From the NCBI RefSeq assembly GCF_013141715.1, contig NZ_WHOA01000125.1, positions 62,001 through 126,000 on the forward strand: a stretch of DNA of 64,000 nucleotides. Reading direction: 5' to 3'. The position numbers and the translations under genes were made by a program. The notes under the pieces are model-generated. The model saw only the letters and a program-made list of their open reading frames with translations, had not been told where the DNA came from and did not search any database. The stretch is from Paenibacillus phytorum (GTDB taxonomy: Bacteria; Bacillota; Bacilli; Paenibacillales; NBRC-103111). Below are positions 34,888 to 42,877 of this stretch, one piece after another. Each line of letters opens with the position of its first letter. Positions within the stretch are counted from its first letter, which is position 1.

Positions 34888-35676
34888 TTATAACGCACTG
34901 CCTCCAAATAAGAAACGATACTCCCAGTGGCGATTCTCGATAGAATCAATCCGAACACCACCGCTATCTTTGGAGTATGTCGACAAAATTTGTCCATTTC
35001 CTAAGTAAATAGCCACGTGCGTAATGGTCTGAGTAGACTTATTAATACCGCTGTAATTCGATTGGCTTGTCCCTTTGTAAGACATGAAAAACATGAGATC
35101 GCCAGGCTTCAGATCGTGCCAATTTGTCTTGGCATGCCCGAGAGATTTCACATAACTCCCTTGGCCTCTAGAGTCACTTGGCAGCTTCTTTCCAATGCCA
35201 TCCAAGAAAGCTTGCCGGACAAAGTCAGAGCAATCAAACGTTCTTGTATTATCACGACTTGATCCATATTCATAGGGCGTACCTAGATACTTCTTACCCG
35301 CAGCAATAATTTTTTGAACATTCGCACTTGTTGAACCGCTAGAACCACTGCCGGAACCACCATTCGTGTTGGAATCTCCAGGGGATGTAACACCCGATGC
35401 TTGTATGTATTTGGCGCTTGTACTTATGTAACCCTCACGGCCATCAGAAGCTTTCACTTTGTACCACCAACTGTTCACTTTGGACAGGATGGTAACTTTC
35501 TCGCCTTCCTTCAAGTACCGGATACGCGTAGAATTCTCATTCGCACTTTGGCGAAGACTGACACTGTTTATAATACGACCTGTTGATGCAGCCGAAGCTT
35601 CTTTAGGTAAAGGAATTGTCACAGCGCCAAAGATAAGGGCTGGAACAAGTACGAGGGTCAGTAGTTGTTTTTTCAT
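34888..35676 (-). CDS. Secreted C40 (NlpC/P60) peptidase with SH3 domain
   Basis: A 262-residue exported cell-wall hydrolase: signal peptide (about 1-29, ending ASA), bacterial SH3 domain (about 30-90, SVSLRQSANENSTRIRYL...WYKVKASDGREGY), Gly/Ser linker, then the NlpC/P60 domain with catalytic Cys in TFDCSDFVRQAF (about 148) and His in ITHVAIYLG (about 222). It should cut peptidoglycan stem peptides (gamma-D-Glu-diamino acid bond). ATG 35676 follows AGGAGG by 7 bases. A small upstream ORF with its own strong SD lies in the leader. Confidence 0.92.
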   Translation of the reverse strand: MKKQLLTLVLVPALIFGAVTIPLPKEASAASTGRIINSVSLRQSANENSTRIRYLKEGEKVTILSKVNSWWYKVKASDGREGYISTSAKYIQASGVTSPGDSNTNGGSGSGSSGSTSANVQKIIAAGKKYLGTPYEYGSSRDNTRTFDCSDFVRQAFLDGIGKKLPSDSRGQGSYVKSLGHAKTNWHDLKPGDLMFFMSYKGTSQSNYSGINKSTQTITHVAIYLGNGQILSTYSKDSGGVRIDSIENRHWEYRFLFGGSAL

Positions 35677-35713
35677 GATGTTGCCTCCTAGCTTTTTGTA
35701 TGCAGAACGAGTA

Positions 35714-35779
35714 TCATTCACATCTTCTTCCATTTCGCCGGACTACCTGGCTTCGAAAGTTGTCGCCCTTCATATCCAT
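35714..35779 (-). CDS. Possible 21-codon upstream ORF in the C40 leader
   Basis: MDMKGDNFRSQVVRR... then stop, preceded by AAAGGAGG at 12 bases. It ends 38 bases before the C40 start. The peptide is basic and unrecognised. It may be a regulatory leader peptide or chance. Confidence 0.3.
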   Translation of the reverse strand: MDMKGDNFRSQVVRRNGRRCE

Positions 35780-35857
35780 TCGTAATATAGACCTCCTTTA
35801 AGTGGGTAAGAGCACAATTGTTTGGAAAAATAACTAATCCCTCTAGTTGATGGAAAC

Positions 35858-35890
35858 AAAAAAGCCTTCCTTTAGCTGGATACAATACAG
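35858..35890 (-). terminator. Terminator of the TrpD-like gene
   Basis: GCCTTTTC...GGAAGGC stem with wobble pairs followed by TTTTTTG on the minus strand. Confidence 0.6.
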
Positions 35891-35906
35891 CACATAGAAA
35901 AGGCCT

Positions 35907-36983
35907 TTATCCAAATTTGGCGGAGGAATCACTGATTTTCGGATGATCTTTAAGCGTAAAGTGATGACTCTGATCCACCCATCGCTGCATGACTTTGTGG
36001 GCTTCCTTCCTTTGCAGCAGCGATTCCGCTAGTTGAAAGCCTTCTTCATAACTCCCCACTTTATCAAACCACGTCAATCGAAGTCCCGTATTAAAAATGA
36101 CATGATCACGTTCCCGCTTCAATTCCTCTGAATCTTCTCCAGCAATAATGCGCCGCACCATGGCAACCTGATCATCTTTACTTAAAGGCAGCAGTGGCTC
36201 ACTCAGAAAACCAAATTTCTGCGGTTCAACCACTCGCGACTCATCTCCCCAAGTGGTTACAATCCTTATCGTACTGTTCTGGTAGATCGGCAAATCTTCG
36301 GATCCTTCAATCCCATTGACAATATACACATTTTGAAAGCCAGATCGGATGGATATGGGAATCAAAGATTCCATCGCTTTTCGCTGATTGACGCCTATAA
36401 TCATATTCATTGAACGTACGGGATTTATAACTTTCTCAACGGTATTCATCACAGTTCGCAATCCTAACTGCTCACGAACCTGCTTCAGCTTACCAAGCGG
36501 CGGACAAAGCTGTTCGGTATGAAGAAATCCAATATGCAGGTGAAACAACATCGTTTCCCATGCTTTCACTGACAAATCTATCGCAACGCCGAAGCTTTCT
36601 AATAGTTCTTTCATTGCGGTACCCTGTCTCGGCGGAAGTGAGTCACCTCCATGCAGTACCTGGGAGAAACCCACTGAAGCAAGCAAGAGGCTAACTGGCA
36701 GTGTGATGGGAAAATATTGCCGGCCTTCCGTTGGTCCCGCACAATTGAGTGAATCCGCAAAAGTGTGGTATTTCAAGGAGTAGCTGCGGAAAACATCAAT
36801 GAATGCCATCAACTCTTCGTCAGCTTCCCCTTTCATACATAAGGCCATTAAGAAAGCTGCGCATTGAGCGTCAGTGGAATCTCCTCTGGCCATCTCATGA
36901 GCTGCTTCTACAGCTTCCTCATAAGATAAATCACGTGATCCTAGCATACCTGTTCCCATCGCTTGTATCCATCTTTTCATCAA
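35907..36983 (-). CDS. TrpD-like (anthranilate phosphoribosyltransferase family) protein
   Basis: A 358-residue protein with the helical N-domain (YEEAVEAAHEMARGDSTDAQCAAFLMALCMKGE) and nucleoside-phosphorylase/PRT fold of TrpD. Key TrpD motifs are altered: the GTGGD loop reads NCAGPTEG, KHGNR reads LHGGD, and the FNLLGPLTNP region reads MNTVEKVINPV. It is therefore unlikely to be anthranilate PRT and belongs with the YbiB-type paralogues, whose substrate is uncertain (nucleic-acid binding is reported for YbiB). There is no trp gene nearby. Confidence 0.75.
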   Translation of the reverse strand: MMKRWIQAMGTGMLGSRDLSYEEAVEAAHEMARGDSTDAQCAAFLMALCMKGEADEELMAFIDVFRSYSLKYHTFADSLNCAGPTEGRQYFPITLPVSLLLASVGFSQVLHGGDSLPPRQGTAMKELLESFGVAIDLSVKAWETMLFHLHIGFLHTEQLCPPLGKLKQVREQLGLRTVMNTVEKVINPVRSMNMIIGVNQRKAMESLIPISIRSGFQNVYIVNGIEGSEDLPIYQNSTIRIVTTWGDESRVVEPQKFGFLSEPLLPLSKDDQVAMVRRIIAGEDSEELKRERDHVIFNTGLRLTWFDKVGSYEEGFQLAESLLQRKEAHKVMQRWVDQSHHFTLKDHPKISDSSAKFG

Positions 36984-37058
36984 AATCCCTCCTTTCTCAT
37001 ATAGTCACACTTCATTTAATGTTATATTTAATGACATAATATTATGATTAATAATAAA

Positions 37059-37087
37059 ATCGTAATCTTTTTCCTTTTATGTGTCAA
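37059..37087 (-). promoter_or_regulatory. Promoter of the TrpD-like gene
   Basis: TTGACA (37082-37087) and TACGAT (37059-37064) on the minus strand, 17-base spacer. The AT-rich 36990-37060 leader shows no other structure. Confidence 0.55.
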
Positions 37088-37161
37088 GTTTCATGACATT
37101 AACCCGCATTTTAACGTAAAAAGAACAGCTTACGCCGTCCTTGAGTGAGAGTATTTATAAG

Positions 37162-37238
37162 GTTGTTGCAAATAAGCTACAACGCGCGCGAGCCATATAG
37201 CATGGGAATGGGATAAATTGTTGTACCACGTACAACTT
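37162..37238. repeat. Family C palindromes, two copies
   Basis: TTGTTG...CTACAA (37163-37182) and ATTGTTGTAC...GTACAACTT (37216-37238), about 55 bp apart, as in the 24135-24321 array. Confidence 0.65.
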
Positions 37239-37322
37239 GCGTATCTAATTCCCCATTTTCTTCCGAAAACCAGAAATAGAAATCAAAACATTGAAAACCA
37301 ACCACAGAAAAACTAAACGCAA

Positions 37323-37352
37323 AAAAAAACACTCATCCTTAGGATAAGTGTT
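37323..37352 (-). terminator. Terminator of obg
   Basis: AAACACTTATCC...GGATGAGTGTTT stem with nine T on the minus strand. Confidence 0.9.
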
Positions 37353-37367
37353 TCTATCGTTCTAATT

Positions 37368-38669
37368 CTAATGCTTCTCATCAAATTCGAAGTCAAAATC
37401 ACCAATTTGGATCGTCTGCCCATGGACAGCTCCACGTTTACGCAATTCGTCATCGATCCCTATATTACGTAAAATACGAGCAAAACGAGCGATACCGTCC
37501 TGTGTACTGAAGTTCGTTCGTTTGATCAACTTCTCAATCGAAGGACTTTCAACAATGAATACATCGTTCTCTCGACGAATCGTGTAATCATTCTCCTCGC
37601 GTTTCTCGAAGCGATACACTTTACGCTCTTCTTGATCAGCTACACCCTCTACTTCAGGAGCATTCGGAATACTTTCTACTATGTCTGAGATCTTGTAGAG
37701 AAGCTCCTGTACACCGCCACGTGTCAAAGCAGAGATCGGATAAACCTCAAACTCTTTGCCATCTGCCGCCATCTGCTCCTTGAATAAAGCCAGATTGTCC
37801 TCGGATTCCGGCATGTCCATCTTGTTGGCAACAACAATTTGCGGACGCTGCTCCAGCTTGGCATTATAGAGCTTAATTTCCTCATTAATCTTGAGGAAAT
37901 CTTCGTAAGGATCGCGGCCGTCTGCAGCAGACATGTCCACGACATGCACAATCACTCGTGTCCGTTCTACGTGACGCAAGAACTCATGACCGAGTCCTAC
38001 GCCCTCGTGGGCCCCTTCAATCAGACCGGGAAGGTCTGCCATGACGAAGCTGCGTCCATCACCAACATCCACAACCCCGAGGTTCGGGGTAAGGGTTGTA
38101 AAGTGATACGCTGCAATTTTCGGTTTTGCGGCAGAGACAACTGACAATAGCGTGGATTTCCCAACGCTTGGGAAGCCTACTAAGCCGACGTCGGCCATGA
38201 CCTTCATCTCAAGTACAACCCAACGCTCCACGCCTTCCTCGCCGTTCTCAGCAATTTCTGGCGCTGTTACGCGTGCTGTTGCGAAGCGTGTGTTGCCACG
38301 GCCGCCTCGACCGCCCTTGGCCACAACAACCTCTTGACCATGACGCGTCAAGTCGGCGATAACCTCCCCAGTATCATCATCGATGATGGTTGTGCCCGGT
38401 GGGATACGTACAACCATATCCTCTGCGTTAGCGCCATGCATCGACTTGTTACGGCCTTTCTCGCCGCGCTCCGCTTTAAAGTGCTTCTGATAGCGGAAAT
38501 CCATCAATGTACGCAGGCCTTCGTCTACACGGAAGACAACATCGCCGCCATTTCCTCCGTCGCCACCTGCTGGTCCGCCCTCGGGTACATATTTCTCACG
38601 GCGGAAAGCAACTAAACCGTCGCCACCGTCGCCACCTTTAACAAATATCTTCGCTTTATCAACAAACAT
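37368..38669 (-). CDS. obg: GTPase Obg/CgtA
   Basis: A 433-residue essential GTPase for ribosome (50S) assembly and stress and sporulation signalling. Glycine-rich Obg fold (about 1-158), G domain with [12 protein letters not shown] (G1, about 166-177), DLPGLIEGA (G3, about 212), NKMD (G4), and the C-terminal OCT domain ([21 protein letters not shown] region) typical of Gram-positive Obg. It follows spo0B as in Bacillus; the gap holds a family B repeat. Confidence 0.97.
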   Translation of the reverse strand: MFVDKAKIFVKGGDGGDGLVAFRREKYVPEGGPAGGDGGNGGDVVFRVDEGLRTLMDFRYQKHFKAERGEKGRNKSMHGANAEDMVVRIPPGTTIIDDDTGEVIADLTRHGQEVVVAKGGRGGRGNTRFATARVTAPEIAENGEEGVERWVVLEMKVMADVGLVGFPSVGKSTLLSVVSAAKPKIAAYHFTTLTPNLGVVDVGDGRSFVMADLPGLIEGAHEGVGLGHEFLRHVERTRVIVHVVDMSAADGRDPYEDFLKINEEIKLYNAKLEQRPQIVVANKMDMPESEDNLALFKEQMAADGKEFEVYPISALTRGGVQELLYKISDIVESIPNAPEVEGVADQEERKVYRFEKREENDYTIRRENDVFIVESPSIEKLIKRTNFSTQDGIARFARILRNIGIDDELRKRGAVHGQTIQIGDFDFEFDEKH

Positions 38670-38686
38670 TTCTACACCTCAACTAA

Positions 38687-38717
38687 GGAGAGACTTTGGT
38701 CTTGGACCAAAGATCCC
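38687..38717 (-). repeat. Family B hairpin repeat, copy B3 (obg leader)
   Basis: Same GGAGAGACTTTG/CAAAGATCCC arms as B1 and B2, with GGTC...GACC core, 17 bases before the obg start. Relative to the downstream gene it is inverted compared with B1/B2, although the hairpin itself is nearly symmetric. Confidence 0.75.
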
Positions 38718-38721
38718 TTTA

Positions 38722-39477
38722 TTATGTACGAAACGGTAACCGCAATGTGATGACCGCTTCTTCCTCTTGCCAATCATTATGCTCCAGTGAATAAGAATTT
38801 ACTTTCGAAAGTAGGGTTTCCTTCACAGCTTTCTCAAGTTGCTCCCGGTTATAGGGGCCTTGATATACAAAATCAAGCAGTAAGCCATCTTCTTGAACAT
38901 CAAATTCCAAGCTGAGTGTACCGCTTTCACCGTCGCTTGCCGCAGCATGCTCTTGAACGCATTCCACAGTTTGACGAACCAATCTTTCGATGAGGCCGTC
39001 ATGCAGAGGAAGTTGTCCAAGATTGATTTCTTGATCTAATTCAACTTCCAGCTCTAATGATTTCGACTGGACGCGAAACAGCAGCAAGAAAGCAATTAAC
39101 GATGGAATACCTAACTTGGAGAGATTACTTTCCTGCTGCATAGTCATTTTTATTTTTTCCATATAGGGCTGTAAATTATCAAACTTCTTTAACTGAATAT
39201 AACCAAACAAAATTTGGGTATCATTCATCCAATCGTGACGCAAGCGATTTATGACCTGAATTAATTTATGGTGAGACTGTTGTTCCTGTTGACGGAGCTC
39301 TTGGCTCCACTTCTCTTCCATTCTACTCGCTTCCAACTTGAAGGCGGTATAACCGCAAAAGACTATGATCAGTAGTAATGCACCCCTGACAATCCAGGGT
39401 TCCACAAACATCATTCCCGTCAATCCTATGAGCACAAGTGCTAATAAATAAACTTGCGTGCTGCCCGCTCGCTTCAT
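38722..39477 (-). CDS. spo0B: Membrane-anchored Spo0B-like phosphotransferase
   Basis: A sporulation phosphorelay protein passing phosphate from Spo0F to Spo0A. The SpoOB_a four-helix region has the phosphorylated His in NRLRHDWMNDTQILFGYIQL, followed by a degenerate kinase-like C-domain without clear ATP motifs. Two TMs (about 8-28 and 32-50) precede it, unlike the soluble 192-residue B. subtilis Spo0B. ATG 39477 (251 residues) is preferred because GGAG lies 10 bases upstream; ATG 39516 or 39528 would add a short basic tail. It sits in rplU-prp-rpmA-spo0B-obg. Confidence 0.8.
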   Translation of the reverse strand: MKRAGSTQVYLLALVLIGLTGMMFVEPWIVRGALLLIIVFCGYTAFKLEASRMEEKWSQELRQQEQQSHHKLIQVINRLRHDWMNDTQILFGYIQLKKFDNLQPYMEKIKMTMQQESNLSKLGIPSLIAFLLLFRVQSKSLELEVELDQEINLGQLPLHDGLIERLVRQTVECVQEHAAASDGESGTLSLEFDVQEDGLLLDFVYQGPYNREQLEKAVKETLLSKVNSYSLEHNDWQEEEAVITLRLPFRT

Positions 39478-39560
39478 TTCCCGTTCGCTCCGTTCTCCTG
39501 CTTTGTATCCGTTCATCCAGTATATCATGATGTACTAGCAAACTTCACCAAACAAATGAG

Positions 39561-39613
39561 AAAACCTCCGCCCTCGGCCATTCGAGATGAGTGACCGCGT
39601 TTAGAGGTTTGTT
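39561..39613 (-). terminator. Weak hairpin between rpmA and spo0B
   Basis: AAACCTC...GAGGTTT stem downstream of the main rpmA terminator. It may be an attenuator. Confidence 0.35.
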
Positions 39614-39630
39614 TCGTTACTCAGGAAAAA

Positions 39631-39664
39631 AATCCCTGGGCGGGCTTATCGCTCGCCAGGGATT
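39631..39664 (-). terminator. Terminator of rplU-prp-rpmA
   Basis: AATCCCTGGCG...CGCCCAGGGATT stem followed by TTTTTT on the minus strand. Confidence 0.88.
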
Positions 39665-39668
39665 CATA

Positions 39669-39980
39669 TTACGCTTCTAAAGCTGCAGCCACAGGAGCTA
39701 CATCAACTGGGTATACGCTCACTTTTTTGCGATCGCGGCCCCAACGCTCGAATTTCACTACGCCTTGAACCAAAGCGAAAAGTGTATCATCCGAACCGAT
39801 GCCTACGTTCGTTCCTGGGTGAATTTTCGTACCGCGTTGGCGGTAGAGAATGCTTCCAGCAGTAACGGTTTGACCGTCAGCACGTTTAGCGCCAAGGCGC
39901 TTAGAGTGTGAGTCACGTCCGTTCTTTGTGGAACCCACCCCTTTTTTGGAAGCGAAAAACTGGAGATCCAATTTCAACAT
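39669..39980 (-). CDS. rpmA: 50S ribosomal protein L27 with cleavable N-terminus
   Basis: A 103-residue L27. The N-terminus [14 protein letters not shown] carries the Firmicute extension, known to be removed after FF by the protease Prp to expose the residues that reach the peptidyl-transferase centre. [18 protein letters not shown] is the L27 core. AAAGGAGG precedes ATG 39980. The processing protease gene lies 4 bases upstream. Confidence 0.97.
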   Translation of the reverse strand: MLKLDLQFFASKKGVGSTKNGRDSHSKRLGAKRADGQTVTAGSILYRQRGTKIHPGTNVGIGSDDTLFALVQGVVKFERWGRDRKKVSVYPVDVAPVAAALEA

Positions 39981-39984
39981 GGTG

Positions 39985-40338
39985 TTATCCTCCTTTGTGA
40001 TAGATTGTTTCAATCGTTATATAGTCACCGTAATTGTCTGCAATGGTTTGTAGCATGACGACCATCGATTCTAGAATCAATTGGACCTTATTCCATGTCT
40101 CCGGAACAGATCGTGTACTTTCTGGAATTGTAACATCCATCAAGCCTCGTTCCATCTCGTGAATGGGAATCACGCCCGTCAGGGATTCAATCGAATTATA
40201 AGTACCAAACGTTACCGCCGATACTGCAGCGCAGACTAGGTCTTTGCCAGGTACGTCATATTCAGCATGGCCTTCCACTACAAAAGATGAGATCTGAGGT
40301 GAATCCGGTGCAAGACGCTCTATGGTCACATAGATCAT
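39985..40338 (-). CDS. prp: Ribosomal-processing cysteine protease Prp
   Basis: A 117-residue YsxB-family protease. The catalytic pair is His in VEGHAEY (about 24) and Cys in [10 protein letters not shown] (about 36). It trims the N-terminal extension of L27, encoded next door. Position between rplU and rpmA is universal in Firmicutes. Confidence 0.95.
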   Translation of the reverse strand: MIYVTIERLAPDSPQISSFVVEGHAEYDVPGKDLVCAAVSAVTFGTYNSIESLTGVIPIHEMERGLMDVTIPESTRSVPETWNKVQLILESMVVMLQTIADNYGDYITIETIYHKGG

Positions 40339-40349
40339 AAGGCTGCCTC

Positions 40350-40661
40350 TTACGCTTGGATTTTCTCAACTACTACTCTTGTGTACGGTTGACGATGACC
40401 TTGCTTTTTGTGATAGTTCTTTTTCGGCTTGTACTTATAAACGATGACTTTAGCGCCTTTGCCGTGTTTTTCCACTTTCGCGGAAACTGAAGCACCAGCA
40501 ACCAATGGAGCACCTACTACTAAGCCACTCTCTTTGGAAACCAAGAACACACGATCAAAAGAAACAACTTCACCTTCAGCTGCGTTCAATTTTTCGATGT
40601 AAAGAACATCGCCCTCTTGAACTTTGTACTGTTTACCACCTGTTTCAATAATTGCGTACAT
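40350..40661 (-). CDS. rplU: 50S ribosomal protein L21
   Basis: A 103-residue L21 ([15 protein letters not shown]...; C-terminal [17 protein letters not shown]). ATG 40661 follows AGGAGG by 8 bases. Its long leader matches an L21 autoregulatory leader in position and in the GTTTAAGCACGG and CCTGGACAAGGCG elements. Confidence 0.97.
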   Translation of the reverse strand: MYAIIETGGKQYKVQEGDVLYIEKLNAAEGEVVSFDRVFLVSKESGLVVGAPLVAGASVSAKVEKHGKGAKVIVYKYKPKKNYHKKQGHRQPYTRVVVEKIQA

Positions 40662-40773
40662 TTTCATTACCTCCTCATGTCTCAGACTCGCCTTGTCCAG
40701 GTGACGGTTAGGATCAAATCCAAATCCGTGCTTAAACCCGATTCGTGCGGTTACAGCATGCCTAAACAACACA
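40662..40773 (-). promoter_or_regulatory. Probable L21 leader RNA
   Basis: About 110 bases of structured leader between the promoter and rplU. Segments such as GTTTAAGCACGG and CACCTGGACAAGGCGAG resemble the Firmicute L21 leader, in which L21 is thought to regulate its own operon. The assignment is from memory of the family. Confidence 0.65.
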
Positions 40774-40779
40774 CTCCGA

Positions 40780-40810
40780 GTATTATATCACAGAAACATT
40801 TTGTAATGCA
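40780..40810 (-). promoter_or_regulatory. rplU promoter
   Basis: TTGCAT and a perfect TATAAT with TG extension on the minus strand, about 18 bases apart. Confidence 0.65.
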
Positions 40811-40814
40811 ATTA

Positions 40815-41978
40815 TTATTTCCGCTTACGCGTCATCTCAAGCAGGCCTAGCTTGGTCCAACCAACAATAATCGTTTTGGAGCGATCCTTACGCACGGCTT
40901 GGGTGATGTTCTCCATCACAGCTGCTCGATTCAATTCCGAACTCATGTCTATAAAATCAACAATAATAATGCCTCTTATATTACGAAGACGCAGAAGCCT
41001 TGGAATTTCACACGCCGCTTCTCGATTAATATCGGTAACTGTCTGTTCTAAATCAATGGATCCGGTATACCTTCCTGTATTCACATCAATCACGGTAAGT
41101 GCTTCGGTTTGATCAAATATTAAATATCCGCCGCTAGGCAACCAAATTTTACGCCTAAAGCTCTGATTCAACTCTTCCGTAACACCAAATTGATCAAACA
41201 ACGGTATTTTGCGGTCATAATAAGCAACGCGTCCCCGCCAACTCGGCTGCTGCTTACGAAGTAACTGTTTCATCTCTTCGTACACTTTGGCATCATTCAG
41301 CCAAACTTCATGAACGTCATCCGAAATGACATCACGGGCTAATCTAGGCAGGAGATCAAGATCCTGATATAGCTGCGCGGGCGCATGTGCCTCTTCCATT
41401 TTGGATACAATGGCACTCCATAATTCTCGTAAATTTTGCAAATCATCACGAATAGCTTCTTCGCTTTGACCAATAGCACCCGTTCGTATAATAACACCTT
41501 CACCAGGAAGCAAGCTGCCTTCGGCAAGCTGTTTGAGGCGCTGTCGTTCTGCGTCCAAATCAATTTTACGAGATATAGCAATATAATCAGCTCCTGGCAT
41601 GTAAACAATCCAACGGCCAGGAATGGAAATATGCGTTGTTACTCTTGCACCTTTAGTACCTTGCGGATCCTTCGTTACCTGCACCATCAACGTCTGACCT
41701 ACTTCGGCGAGCTCCGTTATTGAGGGTTTAATCTTAGGCTGCTTGTCCAAGTGGACGGGTAGGAGGTCGTCTATATATAGAAAGGCATTCTTCGCAAGAC
41801 CGATATCGACGAATGCCGCCTGCATGCCGGGAAGGACGTTGACGATGCGACCCATGTAGATGCTGCCTGCTCTTTGAGAATCAAGCGGATACTGCGTATC
41901 ATACTCAACAAGACGACTTTCTTCAAGCAATGCCGCTTGTGTAAGATCAGGTGCGCAGTGAATTATAAGTTGCTTCAT
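40815..41978 (-). CDS. rng: Ribonuclease E/G family protein, C-terminally short
   Basis: A 387-residue RNase G-like endonuclease. S1 domain (about 38-110, GSIYMGRIVNVLPGMQAAFVDIG), and catalytic metal-binding Asp residues in TVIDVNTGRYTGS (about 293) and IIIVDFIDM (about 335). It stops at LGLLEMTRKRK, just where E. coli RNase G continues to the CPxCxG zinc link and small domain, so those are absent. It follows spoIVFB by 23 bases and precedes rplU; its role in rRNA/mRNA processing here is inferred from the family. Confidence 0.9.
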   Translation of the reverse strand: MKQLIIHCAPDLTQAALLEESRLVEYDTQYPLDSQRAGSIYMGRIVNVLPGMQAAFVDIGLAKNAFLYIDDLLPVHLDKQPKIKPSITELAEVGQTLMVQVTKDPQGTKGARVTTHISIPGRWIVYMPGADYIAISRKIDLDAERQRLKQLAEGSLLPGEGVIIRTGAIGQSEEAIRDDLQNLRELWSAIVSKMEEAHAPAQLYQDLDLLPRLARDVISDDVHEVWLNDAKVYEEMKQLLRKQQPSWRGRVAYYDRKIPLFDQFGVTEELNQSFRRKIWLPSGGYLIFDQTEALTVIDVNTGRYTGSIDLEQTVTDINREAACEIPRLLRLRNIRGIIIVDFIDMSSELNRAAVMENITQAVRKDRSKTIIVGWTKLGLLEMTRKRK

Positions 41979-42001
41979 ACACGTTCACCTCAACAGTTAT
42001 T

Positions 42002-42877
42002 TTACATGAAAAGATCGGAAACTGCACTCCCCGGTTTTTTCCCATCCAAATAACCGCTCACTAATTGCTGTTCCGGCAAAACGGCTTGTATGCGCCCCGT
42101 TTCTCCTACGATATAGATTAAATGATATTTTTCCCGCATAAAAAGTTTCAGTGTTTCCGCCATTGTGCGGTGTCTCGTTATGACAATTGGCTGTGCTAAT
42201 GTCCCGCGGCTCAACAGCCTGCTCATTCGATTCCCGCGACCAATAAGAAAGCGAAAAAAGTGATAAGGCAGCTGCCGATAGGCAAACCAATTGGATACAA
42301 GCAAGAAAATACCGATGACTAATATATTGAGCGGGAGTTGTCCGTTGATCAATTGGATAATGGCTATGACTATTATAGCCAGACTTAGGATCATACTGAT
42401 CCATGCTGTATATAAAATCGTGTTATGGTAAGACAATAAATACCCTAACAATGACTGCATCACTTTGCCACCATCGAGCGGCATGACTGGAATAAGATTA
42501 AATAAGCCAATCATCAAATTAGCTTCAATGAAGTAATCCCACCAACTGCTTGCGCCCACATCCACCCATTTCATCAGCAACGCAACGAGAATCATCCATA
42601 CGTGCTGCAGCGGTCCAGCTAGGGAGACAATCAGCTCTTCACGCGTCGGAGCCGTTCCTAGCTCATCAACGATCAAGACTCCACCAAAAGGCAGAAGCTG
42701 CACTTCCCGCACCCTCCACCCAAAGCCGTTGGCGGCAACCAAATGACCAATCTCGTGAACCAGTACGATGCCAAATAACGTAACGGCCTCCAGGAAGTAG
42801 CCTGTAATGGCAGAACCAATCATAATGAGTGTAAATAAGGGGTGGAATCGATACGTAGTTCCGGCCCATTTAATCAA
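42002..42877 (-). CDS. spoIVFB: SpoIVFB site-2 metalloprotease
   Basis: A 291-residue M50 intramembrane protease that activates pro-SigmaK in the outer forespore membrane. HEIGH zinc motif (about 41-45), third ligand in NLIPVMPLDGGK (about 132), about six TMs, and a C-terminal CBS-like domain (PIVITRHRTMAETLKLFMREKYHLIYIV) that binds ATP in Bacillus. Its start lies 8 bases inside the spoIVFA end. Confidence 0.94.
   Translation of the reverse strand: MIKWAGTTYRFHPLFTLIMIGSAITGYFLEAVTLFGIVLVHEIGHLVAANGFGWRVREVQLLPFGGVLIVDELGTAPTREELIVSLAGPLQHVWMILVALLMKWVDVGASSWWDYFIEANLMIGLFNLIPVMPLDGGKVMQSLLGYLLSYHNTILYTAWISMILSLAIIVIAIIQLINGQLPLNILVIGIFLLVSNWFAYRQLPYHFFRFLIGRGNRMSRLLSRGTLAQPIVITRHRTMAETLKLFMREKYHLIYIVGETGRIQAVLPEQQLVSGYLDGKKPGSAVSDLFM

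Noticed and set aside
35677..35880. c-di-AMP (ydaO) riboswitch before the NlpC/P60 gene
   Set aside because: Such genes often carry it, but the conserved ydaO core elements are not present in this leader.
35907..36983. trpD (anthranilate phosphoribosyltransferase)
   Set aside because: All three diagnostic substrate motifs are substituted and no other trp gene is nearby.
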